From NCBI RefSeq assembly GCF_964275005.1, contig NC_092701.1:6554715-6618714 (forward strand): a stretch of DNA of 64,000 nt. Reading direction: 5' to 3'. Origin of the DNA: Diadema setosum. Lineage: Eukaryota; Echinodermata; Echinoidea; Diadematoida; Diadematidae. The position numbers and the translations under genes were made by a program. Positions 1 through 9,432 of this stretch are shown in pieces. The first letter of the stretch is position 1; the number at the start of each line of letters is the position of its first letter. The notes under the pieces are model-generated. The model was not told the DNA's origin, did no database searches, and worked only from the letters and a program-made list of their open reading frames with translations.

Positions 1-81
1 AGGTATTACATATTCTGTTCAATTTTGACATGTATGTCATATTTACAGTCATATATTCACAACAAACATACAATATAGGCC

Positions 82-308
82 TACTGTATACGCTGTTATT
101 TTCGCGTACAGATATCTTCGCGAATGAGGAGGTTACAGACTTTTTCGTGAGATGTAGTTTTCGCGTATTGACACCTACGGCAATTTAAATGTACTATTAC
201 TCTAAAGCGTCTGGCGACATTTTCGCATGTTGTTAAATTCGGGATCCAACTGTGATTCGCGAAATTTGCGAAAATAAAACCCTCGCAAAAATAACAGCTT
301 ATATAGTA
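82..308. mobile_element. MITE with TACTGTATACGC-type ends (copy 1)
   Basis: The left end reads TACTGTATACGCTG and the right end, on the opposite strand, TACTATATAAGCTG. The interior is full of TTCGCG/CGCGAA words. A better preserved copy with nearly identical ends lies at 50382-50625. It is short, AT-rich at the ends and has no coding capacity, so it is a non-autonomous DNA transposon. The terminal TA would suit a Tc1/mariner-type target, but the superfamily is an inference. Confidence 0.65.
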
Positions 309-312
309 CAAG

Positions 313-344
313 CAGGGAGGTGGAAGAATTCTTCCACCTCCCTG
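313..344. repeat. Perfect 32-bp palindrome beside telomeric repeat
   Basis: CAGGGAGGTGGAAGAA is followed at once by its exact reverse complement. Related hairpins occur at 654-690 (15-bp arms, 7-base loop) and, degenerate, near 34490-34538. The recurrence of the word CAGGGAGGTGGAAG in hairpin form at three places marks a small repeat family rather than chance. Confidence 0.7.
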
Positions 345-358
345 GTACAAGTATATCA

Positions 359-536
359 TAACCCTAACCCTAACAAGTATATCATAAGTACAAGTATATT
401 ATAACCCTAACCCTAACCCTAACCCTAACCCTAACCCTAACCCTAATCCTAATCCTGAACCTAATCCTAACCCTAACCCAAACTCCGAACCCTAAACCTA
501 ACCCTAACCCTAATCTTTACTCTAACCTTATCACTA
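359..536. repeat. Interstitial telomeric repeat (CCCTAA)n
   Basis: Tandem CCCTAA units, the C-rich strand of TTAGGG, run through most of this interval. They are interrupted once by a short AAGTATATCATAAGTACAAG spacer and degenerate toward the right. TTAGGG is the telomere repeat of echinoderms and vertebrates. Genes and transposons lie on the right and a MITE on the left, so this is internal and not a chromosome end. Confidence 0.85.
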
Positions 537-550
537 ACCAGTAAATAGAG

Positions 551-563
551 GGGGGGGGGGGGG
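551..563. repeat. Poly-G tract
   Basis: An uninterrupted G run about 13 bases long sits between the telomeric tract and the hairpin at 654-690. Such tracts often vary in length between assemblies. Confidence 0.8.
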
Positions 564-653
564 TAATTGCCCTGATACAGCAGGGCTGCCAATATTCCCA
601 CATCCAAATCAGGGAGACTCCACAGAGCAACCAGGGAGATGCCTGTGTTAATA

Positions 654-690
654 CAGGGAGGTGGAAGAAAGACAGTCTTCCACCTCCCTG
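654..690. repeat. Hairpin, 15-bp arms
   Basis: CAGGGAGGTGGAAGA (654-668) pairs exactly with 676-690 around a 7-base loop. It has the same sequence family as the palindrome at 313-344, so the two bracket the telomeric tract. Confidence 0.7.
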
Positions 691-877
691 GTTAATATAA
701 GGCAACTCAATGGGCAAAAATAATTCCCAAATCAGGAAGATTTTAATATTTTCTTATTCAGACACAACAAGATTTTGACATTATCAAAAAGCCTCTGCAG
801 TAACAGGGAAACTTTGCAGCTCTGCATATCATGCATGCATCTACACAAATTAAATATAATAATACACTCACATGCAA

Positions 878-1000
878 CAACGCTGATTTCTTGTCTTTCC
901 TTTGATCATTTAGCTTTGAAATTTCGGCAGATGATAGAAAAAACATTAGACTACAAAATTGTGCCAAAAACAGAAATCCGATTGTTTTGACCATGCGCTG
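878..1000 (+). mobile_element. Fragment of the 0.66-kb MITE family
   Basis: The stretch from GATTTCTTGTCTTTCC through the TTTTGACC at its right end matches the internal right-hand part of the full element at 29308-29969. The following bases (to about 1190) keep words such as GCGCTGATATC twice and a CCAGTTAGTGATTGG segment, but no clear right terminus. It is a truncated relic just upstream of the cyclophilin gene. Confidence 0.6.
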
Positions 1001-1380
1001 ATATCTCGCTACAATTTGCTAGTACTCGTGCGCTGATATCGCACTACAACATGCAAGTGCCATCAAACTCATTCTGTTTTTTACTTGGCCTAAAATACCC
1101 CAATACAAACAATGTGTGGTTGAGGATATAACAATGTCACTCTTCGGACCACTTAGCACCAGTTAGTGATTGGCCGTGTACATGTTTTGAGAAAAGTCAG
1201 GTAATTGGATCACTGCACAAAAACAATATTGCTTGGAGACACACAAGTAGAGAATGATGCTGCTTGATTTCTATATTCCTTTCATAACTCATACCGTGGT
1301 CATGAACTGCAGTCCAACAGACAAAGCCGGGATTGCAATTTTTAGCATCTGACAACGCCATTTTAATAGCAAAAATAACC

Positions 1381-1875
1381 ATGGCTGGGCCCCTTGTTTT
1401 CTTTGATATTTCTGCTGATGGCAAGCCCCTGGGTAGAGTAGTCATGCAGCTGCGTGCTGACGTTGTGCCAAAGACAGCCGAGAACTTCCGTGCACTCTGC
1501 ACCGGTGAGAAGGGCTTTGGCTACAAGGGTTCCACCTTCCACCGTGTCATTAAGGACTTCATGTGTCAGGGAGGCGATTTCACCAACCATGACGGAACTG
1601 GTGGAAAGAGCATATATGGCAAGATGTTTGCTGACGAGAACTTCAACCTCAAGCACACTAAGGCTGGAATCTTGTCCATGGTCAACCATGGTGCCGACAC
1701 CAATGGATCCCAGTTCTTCATTAGCACCGTGGTAACAGACTGGTTGGATGGAAAGCATGTTGTGTTCGGATCTGTACTCCAAGGAATGGAGGTCATCAAG
1801 GAAATGGAGTCCTATGGTAGCATGAGTGGCAAAACTTCCAAGAAGATTACAATCAGTGACTGTGGTCAGCTGTAG
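1381..1875 (+). CDS. Cyclophilin A-type peptidyl-prolyl cis-trans isomerase
   Basis: The single open exon encodes 164 residues, the size of a one-domain cyclophilin such as human PPIA (165). These enzymes catalyse cis-trans isomerisation of Xaa-Pro bonds, act in protein folding and bind cyclosporin; without a signal peptide the product should be cytosolic. The fold is complete from PLVFFDI to the terminal SDCGQL. In human CypA numbering R55, F60, M61, Q63, F113, W121, L122 and H126 are all present. Oddly, the usual MANAG at 100-104 reads MVNHG, so pocket positions 101 and 103 are changed. The start is the ATG in AACCATGG, which fits family length; an in-frame ATG at 1333 would add 16 unusual residues. 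It has no introns, whereas many animal orthologues have them, so it may be an intact retrocopy or a naturally intronless paralogue. Confidence 0.95.
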   Translation: MAGPLVFFDISADGKPLGRVVMQLRADVVPKTAENFRALCTGEKGFGYKGSTFHRVIKDFMCQGGDFTNHDGTGGKSIYGKMFADENFNLKHTKAGILSMVNHGADTNGSQFFISTVVTDWLDGKHVVFGSVLQGMEVIKEMESYGSMSGKTSKKITISDCGQL

Positions 1876-2015
1876 AAAGCCCAGTCTTCAGTCGTCAACC
1901 TTCAGCAAAAGTCATCTCAACCCATCAAGATCGCATGCAAGGTCTCAATATATCTCAGAAGGTGATTTGTATTGCGGTATTACATCTGCATAGAGAAGTG
2001 ACTGTAGATTCACTA

Positions 2016-2021
2016 AATAAA
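2016..2021 (+). promoter_or_regulatory. Likely polyadenylation signal of the cyclophilin gene
   Basis: AATAAA lies 141 bases after the stop codon and begins a nine-base A run interrupted only by its T. It is the first canonical signal downstream and predicts a 3' UTR of about 160 bases. An alternative reading is the eroded poly-A tail of a retrocopy. Confidence 0.6.
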
Positions 2022-2154
2022 AAAAAGAACATTACTGACATCCCATTTAATAACTGCAAGCTGGTTTCAGAGCCTCCTCGAGAAGGTTTGAAAGCCTGCT
2101 CTGAAAAAGCACTCTCTCGTCTCTTTATACTGCTCACCAAAAGCAGGCCCTAGC

Positions 2155-2330
2155 AGGCCCACCTGGCCCAAAACTGATTTTCATCAAATAAGCTTTGAAT
2201 TCCTCTTAGAATGGCATGGTCTGTACTATTTCATAAGCGGTTTCATAAGTGGATTCTTGATATCTTGCAAAAATTTGAAGCCCACTTCTCACCTCCACCA
2301 ATACTATACCATCCCTTTAAATGATCACGT
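2155..2330. mobile_element. Half of a TTAAAGGG-ended foldback MITE
   Basis: The words TTTTCATCAAATAAGCTTTG, GAATGGCATG, ATCTTGCAAAAA and TTCTCACCTC, ending in CATCCCTTTAA, parallel the right arm of the complete element at 62873-63262. The left arm is missing. Confidence 0.6.
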
Positions 2331-2523
2331 GGAACAAAATTCACATGGATCACACCCGACACATGGGAAAATTTGAGTGACTTTTATAGTTGGCTGTAAC
2401 AGGTTATGAAACAGCTACTGTATCATCCAAGGATTACAATTCTTAGTGGCAAAGCTATTATTTAATGTAGCAGCACGTAAACATCATCCTCTTTCAATGT
2501 AAAAAAAAAAAAAAAACATGTTA

Positions 2524-2995
2524 ATTGAGTGAATGCTGCAATATTAGTAGAATATATTTTTAGTGAAAGTTTGAGGAAAATCAAATATCAGTTCAAAAGC
2601 TATGGATTTTTGAAGGTTTGGTAATGAGACCACTGGATTAGATGAGTACTACAGATCATGACATCACATTATGCAGTATCACTAAAGAAAATTCAGTCTT
2701 TTTATCCATATTTCTAGCACAGTAATGAAAAGCAGGGGGATGATATCACCCTTGACATGACCCTGACAAAACCAGAAAATATGTATTTTCACACAAAATG
2801 ATATTTTGTGTACCAGTATTTTTCTTTCTTTATTTTATATCACAATACATATGATGTTTTGATCTACAGTATTCTTCTTATCCAGCAGTTTCAACACCAA
2901 ATTTCACAAAGTCATGAGTTTTGAACACATTTTCCAATTTTTCTAAAACTTTCACTGATGTGATATTGCTGCATTCACTCAATCCACAATTTGAA
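2524..2995. mobile_element. Foldback element, TTGAGTGAATGCTGCAATAT arms (copy 1)
   Basis: The left arm starts TTGAGTGAATGCTGCAATAT and the right arm ends with its near reverse complement, ATATTGCTGCATTCACTCAA. Arms of roughly 150-200 bp carry GTGAAAGTTTGAGGAAAATC, and the centre is unpaired. Related copies are at 9817-10379 and 23875-24443. This copy lacks the CTTTAAAGG outer ends. Confidence 0.8.
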
Positions 2996-3200
2996 TCTGT
3001 AGAATCAATGCTAAGTATTTTAAAATAACATACAAAATGTGAACAATGTGCTGTTTGCGCTGAATTGTTTTTGCAATTTCGGCCAATCATACGTAGGCTA
3101 GTATTTGCGCATCAAATGTAGCGGTAATTGTGTGTTAAGTGTATGCGCGCGCGCAATATGTAGTAGTGTGATTTTCGGCCTTCCATAATGGGCTAGAAAG

Positions 3201-3258
3201 ATGGCGCACGAACCGACGGTTTGCTGGTTCATGAGTCTAGCAAAAATGCAGGAAATGT
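3201..3258 (+). other. Candidate first coding exon of a small spliced gene
   Basis: The sequence around 3130-3260 is CpG-bearing and promoter-like. An ATG at 3201 opens MAHEPTVCWFMSLAKMQE and runs to overlapping donors (GTGTAAG at 3257, GTAAGA at 3259). Joined at 3257 to the exon at 4119-4191, the frame stays open. I do not recognise the product, and the better-scoring donor gives a different frame. It could equally be a non-coding transcript or chance. Confidence 0.2.
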
Positions 3259-4118
3259 GTAAGATTATCACACGATAATCACAGAATCCCGGATGGAAGT
3301 CTTGCATCTGATGGTTCCGCGTAAGTTTACGATTATTACGTAGTTCACAATTCTTGATAAAAGAGAATTTAAATGCCTTTTGTGTGTCCAGATATCATGA
3401 ACGGTCTAGCGTAAGTGACGCTAGTGTAGGTTATGTACCGTGCATACTGATATAGTAGCGTAGGATTGATAGCTTCGCATTGTGTACCGGAACGTTGCGT
3501 GTAGAGTTACTGTAGTTGTAGCGTTGTAGACTCGCATTGGCTCTTTGTGTTATCACTTGGCCGTGAGCTGATATGTCGTGTAGAGCAGTATTCAGAACTT
3601 GGTTTAAATTATATGGTGGTAATACGTTCAGAATTAATTCACAACTTCTGTAAGACAGAATTTGACAGTTAAGCAACTCAGTTTGTTGAGTAACATTTCC
3701 AGGTGAAGATTTAAAAGTAAATATGAGGTTGGATTCGATACTAGTAATGATAAAGACTAGTGATAATTTTGTTGTTTAGGCAGTTCCAGTCTAAATAATG
3801 CATTTAGACGTTAATACAAGTGTATGAATAAAAGACTGTCTTTTGTGTTTCGAGGTACGTGCTTTACGTATTACATTCATAAGTATGTGGTTTGATGTAT
3901 GGTAGCGTACAGGCTGAAATATTATTACATTTTCATGTGATATGAAGTGTACGTTATTATAGCATCTTAAGCAGCTCTGGCTTAAGGGAAATTATCATTT
4001 ACCTTGTTAAATGTACGAAGGCAAGCGTAGTGCCACACATGTAGGCATATAATGTGTGATGTAAGTTATTTTGCATTTTTCATACAATCCTTTGCAACTT
4101 ACTGTATTATTTCACAGC

Positions 4119-4191
4119 TTGGGACAGGATCGCAATCGGAATGCGTCCAGAGGGGTTAAGCTTCTAGGCTTGGAAGATCACAAGTCTGTAA
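4119..4191 (+). other. Candidate internal exon
   Basis: A pyrimidine-containing acceptor ending TTTCACAG precedes, and a strong GTAAGT donor follows. One frame is open throughout, beginning LGQDRNRNASRGVKLLGLED and ending HKS. The splice-site quality and the basic, high-complexity peptide make a real exon plausible. No domain is recognised. The next candidate acceptor is TTTACAG, about 4553-4559. Confidence 0.3.
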
Positions 4192-4558
4192 GTCTGGTAT
4201 AGGGTCTTTACATGTATATTACAGCTTTAAACAATATTTTTCTTGTTGATACATAAATTGCAACAGAAAATTGATATTGCAACAGTGTACAAGGTGTATA
4301 ATTAACATTGCTATAGTGTAACAGTGGATGGATAATGACATTCCAAAGCTGCCATTTCATGATGTGTAGTGAATGCATGCATGGATACAAAATGTGTATG
4401 TATAATGATGCAGTATAAGACAGTGTACTATTGTTTGTTCAGAAGAAGCAAATCTTTTTGTGTGTTAATGGAGAATTATATCGATATACAATTGTGATCC
4501 AAGAAATGTATGTTTGATATATATTCATAAAGTGTATCATTCATTGCTTCATTTACAG

Positions 4559-4606
4559 TTTTACCGTTTCACATATATGCGCACACGCACTTGGGCTTGC
4601 GCATAG
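4559..4606 (+). other. Candidate terminal exon
   Basis: After a TTCATTTACAG acceptor, the frame continued from the 4119-4191 exon reads FYRFTYMRTRTWACA and then stops. If all three pieces are joined the product is about 57 residues. No polyadenylation signal is obvious just downstream, which weakens the model. Confidence 0.15.
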
Positions 4607-4822
4607 ACAGCAAGGAGGAGAATTGATTAAAGACAAGAGTGCAACGTTCGACTCGACTGTCTTCGATTTTATTCTTGTTGTGCATGTGTATACGGTTAGC
4701 TGACTGGATAGGATCTAGTGCTACCGGTACCTAGTAATCCGAGGCCAGCATAAACAATACAATGATGAAATTGTTTCTGGACTAAACCATCTACAGTTAT
4801 GGTTCATTGAGAAAAGTACTGA

Positions 4823-4855
4823 CATCTCCTTATATCTTTAAAATATAAGGAGATA
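4823..4855. repeat. Short hairpin
   Basis: ATCTCCTTATA and TATAAGGAGAT form an 11-bp stem around a short A/T loop. No function is evident. Confidence 0.5.
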
Positions 4856-5242
4856 TGTATGGTATGGTATGGTAGGATGTTTTGTAATACAACTAACATA
4901 CAATTGTCACAAATGTACACACAAGTAGTTATGCACATGTATCAAGGCTGTATGCATGGTTATTTTAATGTGTATGTACGCAGGTGGACCAGATTAATGG
5001 AGAACATTCTATATGATATTAGATATAGTACATACAGGCTGACCAGATCAGTGGAGAATTTTCTATGTGGTATACAATGTAGCTACAGTACATGTATGCA
5101 TGTGACAGGAAATACATTATAGCTCACTCAATCTAGAATGATTTAACCCATTCCAGAAAATTCTGGGAAGTTCTTACATATTTGGATGAGTGAGGCACTG
5201 TCCCTGTAGCCCAATGTGATTGGTAGTTAATTTTGGCAATGA

Positions 5243-6048
5243 TGTTATGCACATAGTTAGGCAGTGAGTCATCCAGGTTTCCTGGAACTAGGACTTGCTA
5301 GTATGTTCAGGTATGTGGCCCCAGGTTGGAGAGGGTTACAGAATGTGCTAGAAAGGGGTGAATGGATAGTATATAAGCCAGAGAAATTCTGCAGTAGGCA
5401 GAGTACCCAACACCTCTGCTCTGAGAGTTACGTCACTTCTGGCTCTGAAGCGACTTGTTACGGTCAGTCCTGTGTTACCTGCTGACCTGCTATACAAACT
5501 GTGTTTGTGGAGACAAGGCCTGGGAGACATTTTGCCTGCAGAGAATTAATTTGCCTACATTGGAGATAGACTCCATATTTTAGTGTCAACGGACATTATT
5601 ACGGCAAAGCTGTGACGGGCTGGATTCCTTGCTGGACATTATAAAGTGAATCATCATTCAACGCCTCGACTGGACGTGGTCGCCATAACGTTTGGATTCT
5701 GCACGTTTCGATGTGGACATATATCGTGGAGTTTACCCCGGATCTATACCGTGGACTATCGTAACCTGCGCCTTTGGAGTTACCTTGGAGGAATCATTCA
5801 TCGGTGCGTCAAGGATCATTCATCGGTGCATCGAACATCGTATCTGAACATTTTCATAGGATTACTTGATAACAAAATATGTAAGTGATTCCATTACCGA
5901 TTTGTAATTGTTTCTATTGATCATTATTGTACTGATGTGAAAACCGATTACGAGTCTGTACCCACAATATCACTGTTAATAAACCGCCTGAACATTAGTT
6001 GATTGTTTCTTTTGTGCGATCATTCTCGGAGTGATTGTGGTCGTAACA
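5243..6048 (+). mobile_element. Probable solo LTR, Ty3/Gypsy-like
   Basis: About 806 bp begin TGTTAT and end GTAACA, the inverted-end pattern of LTRs. In order there is a TATA box (GTATATAAG near 5370), a GC-richer leader-like stretch, and an AATAAA about 65 bases before the right end. No primer-binding site, polypurine tract or protein-coding interior follows, so it is best read as a solo LTR fossil. No exact target duplication could be fixed, so the outer limits may be off by several bases. The Gypsy assignment is an inference from length and layout; age is not determined. Confidence 0.5.
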
Positions 6049-6240
6049 CAATAAATGCATCAAATGTGATAACTCAAACATTTTTCAAATCACTGTTCCC
6101 AATGGTAAACTGTACCTTTAATGGTAACTTGAGTGATGATCATTATTCTGAAGCAACAAATTCTGTTTACCTATAGATGTTCATTTATAAAAAAAGAAAG
6201 ATGAAAACAGGCTTGTTAATCCAAACATCTGTGTCATCAA

Positions 6241-6849
6241 TACCTCCACCAAGAGAGGGGGTTATGTTTTCATTACCGTTGGTTTGTTTGTTAGTTAGTT
6301 AGTTAGTTAGTTTGTTTGTTTGTTTGTTTGTTTGTTTGTTTGTTTGTTTGTCTATGTGCAAAATAACTCTAAAAGTAGTTAATGGATTTTAATGACACTT
6401 ACAGGAAATGTTGAGAATGACACAAGTAACAAATTATGATAAATTTTGGTAGTGATTCGAGAAATTTTGGGGGGAATTTATGAAGGATTTTAATATTTTG
6501 ACAGGTAGGGTCAATGAACTTGGGAGTTAAAGCTGCGCATTTTTTAAGGTTTTCAAACACGCACCAAAGTGCATGCTCTAGTTTCTGCTAGGGCGAGGCG
6601 TGCGATGCGCAGTTAAAGGTTTATAACGTAACAAAGGCTCCTATATTGGGAAATTGGGCATTTCATGAATTTATGGAGGATTTTTGATATTTTGACAGGT
6701 AGGGTCAATGAACTTGGGAGTTAAAGCTGCGCATTTTTTAAGGTTTTCAAACACGCACTAAAGTGCGTGCTCTAGTTTCTGCTAGGGCGAGGTGCGCGAC
6801 GCGCAGTTAAAGGTTTATGACGTAACAAAGGCTTCCATATTGGGAAATC
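6241..6849 (+). mobile_element. Dispersed repeat, TACCTCCACCAAG family (copy 1)
   Basis: It begins TACCTCCACCAAGAGAGGGG, followed by a (GTTT)n run and the words GCAAAATAACTC and GGTAGGGTCAATGAACTTGG. Other copies are at 32341-32837 (+) and 51538-52013 (-). A segment of about 194 bp (GACAGGTAGGG to the second GACAGGTAGGG, near 6500 and 6694) is tandemly duplicated only in this copy. No coding capacity is seen. Confidence 0.8.
6287..6351. repeat. (GTTT)n / (GTTA)n microsatellite
   Basis: GTTA units pass into about a dozen GTTT units. It lies at the same point in the dispersed repeat where the 32341 copy has only a few such units, so it expanded within the element. Confidence 0.85.
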
Positions 6850-6984
6850 GGGCATTTCATGAAGCGTTTTGGTCGGATATTTCTTCTGACAAACTGTTAC
6901 AAGCTACTGAAATCCTTGCATCTGATTGGCTGAGAGCAAATTTGTCTGACAACATTGTCGGACAAAATGCTTCATGAAATGCCC
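6850..6984. mobile_element. Palindromic foldback element, GGGCATTTCATGAAGC ends
   Basis: GGGCATTTCATGAAGC at the left is repeated inverted as GCTTCATGAAATGCCC at the right. Inside are GAAATCCTTGCATCTGATTG and GAGCAAATTTGTC. The element at 62208-62385 has the same internal core with slightly different tips, so they are related. This one sits at the 3' side of the dispersed repeat and is followed by a C run. Confidence 0.85.
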
Positions 6985-7439
6985 CCCCCCCCCCCGATCT
7001 TTCTCATAATCTTCCATTATTATCCCTTTCTTCTCTTTTTTTCTCTTAGCATCACAGGCTGTGTACATGACCATTAATGTTTTGTTGTATGAAATAGTTA
7101 GTTGTTTGCCGTAATAAAGTATGTCACTGGTTTGTTAAAACTGTTTATTTATTTCTTTGTGTATTTAATGAGGCCCCAAATATTAAGCGTGGCTTACTGG
7201 GGATCCTCCTATATGGTATAGGCAGGCAAATGGCATCTGATGGTCACACAAGTGTCAAGTTTCTTCCATGCTGTCTAAAGTTCCATACAGGCTACTTAGA
7301 ACCTCATTTTTGTGTGAAAACAAGAGTAAAGTATAATTACAAAACACAAAATATATGATGCCAGTTTTATCATTTCTTTGTGCACCAAAGCAAGTCAAAT
7401 AATCATTTGTCAATCATCAACAGCAGTATATATGTAATT

Positions 7440-8340
7440 ATAAATATAGGCATAACTTTTGATCCTTGACCTCTGACCTCATGACCACAAAATTCCAAAG
7501 AGAATTAATATCAGGCAATACATATATAACCAAAGTACACTTGTAGTTTCATAGAGACACTATGAGCTATTACTGAGATCTGAAGTGAAATTGTAGCCTT
7601 TTCACTTGACCTCAAACCTTTGACCTTATGACCCAAAAGTTTTCCTCGAGAATCACAATGTGGTAATGCATGTATAGTGGGGGAAAAAAAGAACATTCCG
7701 GCATTGCAGAGATAGGGGTACAGAAGCGGATCTAGAGGGGGGGTTGGGGGGGTTAAAATCTTATCTTTCTTTTTAAACTTGTAATTTTATTTTTTTCTAT
7801 TTATGGCAATGACCTCTATGCCAAAAATAGTGGTGTTTTAGATGCAAGAAAACGCCATTTTCACACACAGATTTTCAAAAATTCTCGCTACTGTGGCAGG
7901 GGGGACACCTCCCTCCCACACCCTCCCCCCCCCCCCCCCCTCGCTCGCTCCGCTCGCTCGGGCTCGGTCGCTAAGCTCCCTCACATACCGCCCCCAACCC
8001 CCCCCCCCCCTTTATAAAAAGCTAGATCCACCCCTGGGGTAAGTAGTGAAATTTTAGCATTTGACTTCTACCATTGACCTTTAACCTAAACTTCATGTGC
8101 GCCCAAAAGTGGCTGAACTCAACTTTATCCACTCATATGAAAATTTGGAAAATTTCATTTGGATACCTCAAATGATTAAGTTACATATTGTCCACAAAAT
8201 CTATTACAGACAGAAGAACAAGAGGACAACTGGAAAACAAAATGCCTTTAGTGACACTTGTGGTAGAAGCATGAATGCTGACATTTTATTTATTTATTTT
8301 TTTGGGGGGGAACACCAATGGCACATATTGTAAGGAACAA
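7440..8340. repeat. TGACCT-rich imperfect tandem repeat, interrupted
   Basis: Three related units start at about 7466, 7601 and 8060 with (T)TGACCT...TGACC and share CCCAAAAG and surrounding words. They are split by the hAT-like MITE at 7721-8036. The first unit carries a perfect DR1 (TGACCTCTGACCT at 7467-7479), the layout bound by RXR/HNF4-type nuclear receptors. Confidence 0.55.
7721..8036. mobile_element. hAT-like MITE, CAGNAGCGGATCTAG ends
   Basis: The left end is CAGAAGCGGATCTAGAGGGG and the right end, on the other strand, CAGGGGTGGATCTAGC. A C/G-homopolymer belt lies just inside both ends. The CAGGGGCGGATC tip is characteristic of a widespread non-autonomous hAT group. The flanks share GGGTA but no clean 8-bp duplication is visible. 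Confidence 0.7.
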
Positions 8341-8580
8341 ACAAGGTGCATGGTCCCGGTGTTTTAGTCAAATGCGCACGCGGGCGCAAGTTTCCTATAG
8401 AGACCTACGCTATCGACTCCTCTTTAGCGCTTACGCTTTGGCCCACTTCCCCGAGTCCGAAGAAGTCTGATTCACTGTAGTCAGTGGTCAGATCACAGTT
8501 CGGCTCATGATTCGGCTGAGGGGGATGACAGCTTTAGCAAACTTCTTTTGTGATGTCATAATAACAAGCACATATGCACG

Positions 8581-9432
8581 CAGGCCTCGAAATAGGATTT
8601 TGGAGGGGCAAGGCCATTTAGAAAAGGGCACTTTTTCCAAGAGGCCAGGGCACGGCACTTACATGTAGGTCAGTCAGGGGGGCACCAAGGCCACATTGGA
8701 AAGGGCATGTTGGGTGTTTATACGTGATGTGAATGCCCCATAGAGCTGTATGCTATCGACCATGCTGCTACGTACACTTCAGCAGCGCACGCACGCATAA
8801 GATCTCTCCGCAGCAGACGACGTTAGGCAGTAGACCATACGCAATACGATGTAAGTTCTGTATTCACTACAGTACGTTCTCAACGCGTACACCGCGCTCG
8901 CTTTGGAGCACTTCCGGCGTCATTTTGCTTTGAGCATGCGGGCATGAATGCAGAGCGAGAGAGATGGCAATGCTCGCAGCCGTCCGACAGGCCTGGCATT
9001 TTTTAGCATGGCTTGCGACCACTTGCTCCGGCCCGCCGCTGCCTAGCTAGTAACTCTATGGCCGCTGCGCTGCGGAGGCAGTCGGGACGGTTAAAGCCGG
9101 TCGGGCGTACATGTACGTAGACTTCTACACGTCGTCTCGTATCACGGAAAGATACTTCGAGTTTGAATCAGATATTTGGGACGCGAGTGAACTGAAGGTA
9201 TGATATTTGAGATCAGGAAAGTTGTTCAAGCTTATTAAAGTGTAGACTTTGAGAAAGGGCATATTATACATCATAAATAATAACTTTCATTCTAAAAGGG
9301 CACCATGGCCACAAGAAAAAGGGCACATTTTTTTTGGCCGTAACTTTGATCAAGGAAAAAAAGGCATTGCGGCCAACGAGAGGGGCACCGACAGCCATGG
9401 CCGTCGGTGGCCGTCGGTTAATTCGAGGCCTG
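8581..9432. mobile_element. hAT-like element, CAGGCCTCGAA ends, nested
   Basis: CAGGCCTCGAAATA at the left faces AATTCGAGGCCTG at the right. The flanks read ATGCACGC and GTGCACGC (7 of 8 identical, counting the terminal C/G as flank), as expected for the 8-bp hAT target duplication. Subterminal GGGCAC/GGGCAT words are repeated at least four times on each side. The core is GC-rich and holds a possible exon (9111-9197). Confidence 0.75.
9111..9197 (+). other. Possible 29-codon first exon inside the hAT-like element
   Basis: ATG at 9111 opens 29 sense codons, beginning MYVDFYTSSRITERYFEFES and ending DIWDASELK, and stops exactly at AAG|GTATGA, a good splice donor in phase 0. The surrounding CpG-rich DNA is promoter-like. 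It may be a leftover transposase exon or a captured host exon. No family is recognised. Confidence 0.25.

Noticed and set aside
359-536. Chromosome end.
   Set aside because: CCCTAA repeats are short, degenerate on one side, and flanked on both sides by ordinary genomic DNA.
1363-1782. Antisense open frames opposite the cyclophilin gene.
   Set aside because: Codon bias of the sense gene leaves the opposite strand open; no homology or separate promoter is seen.
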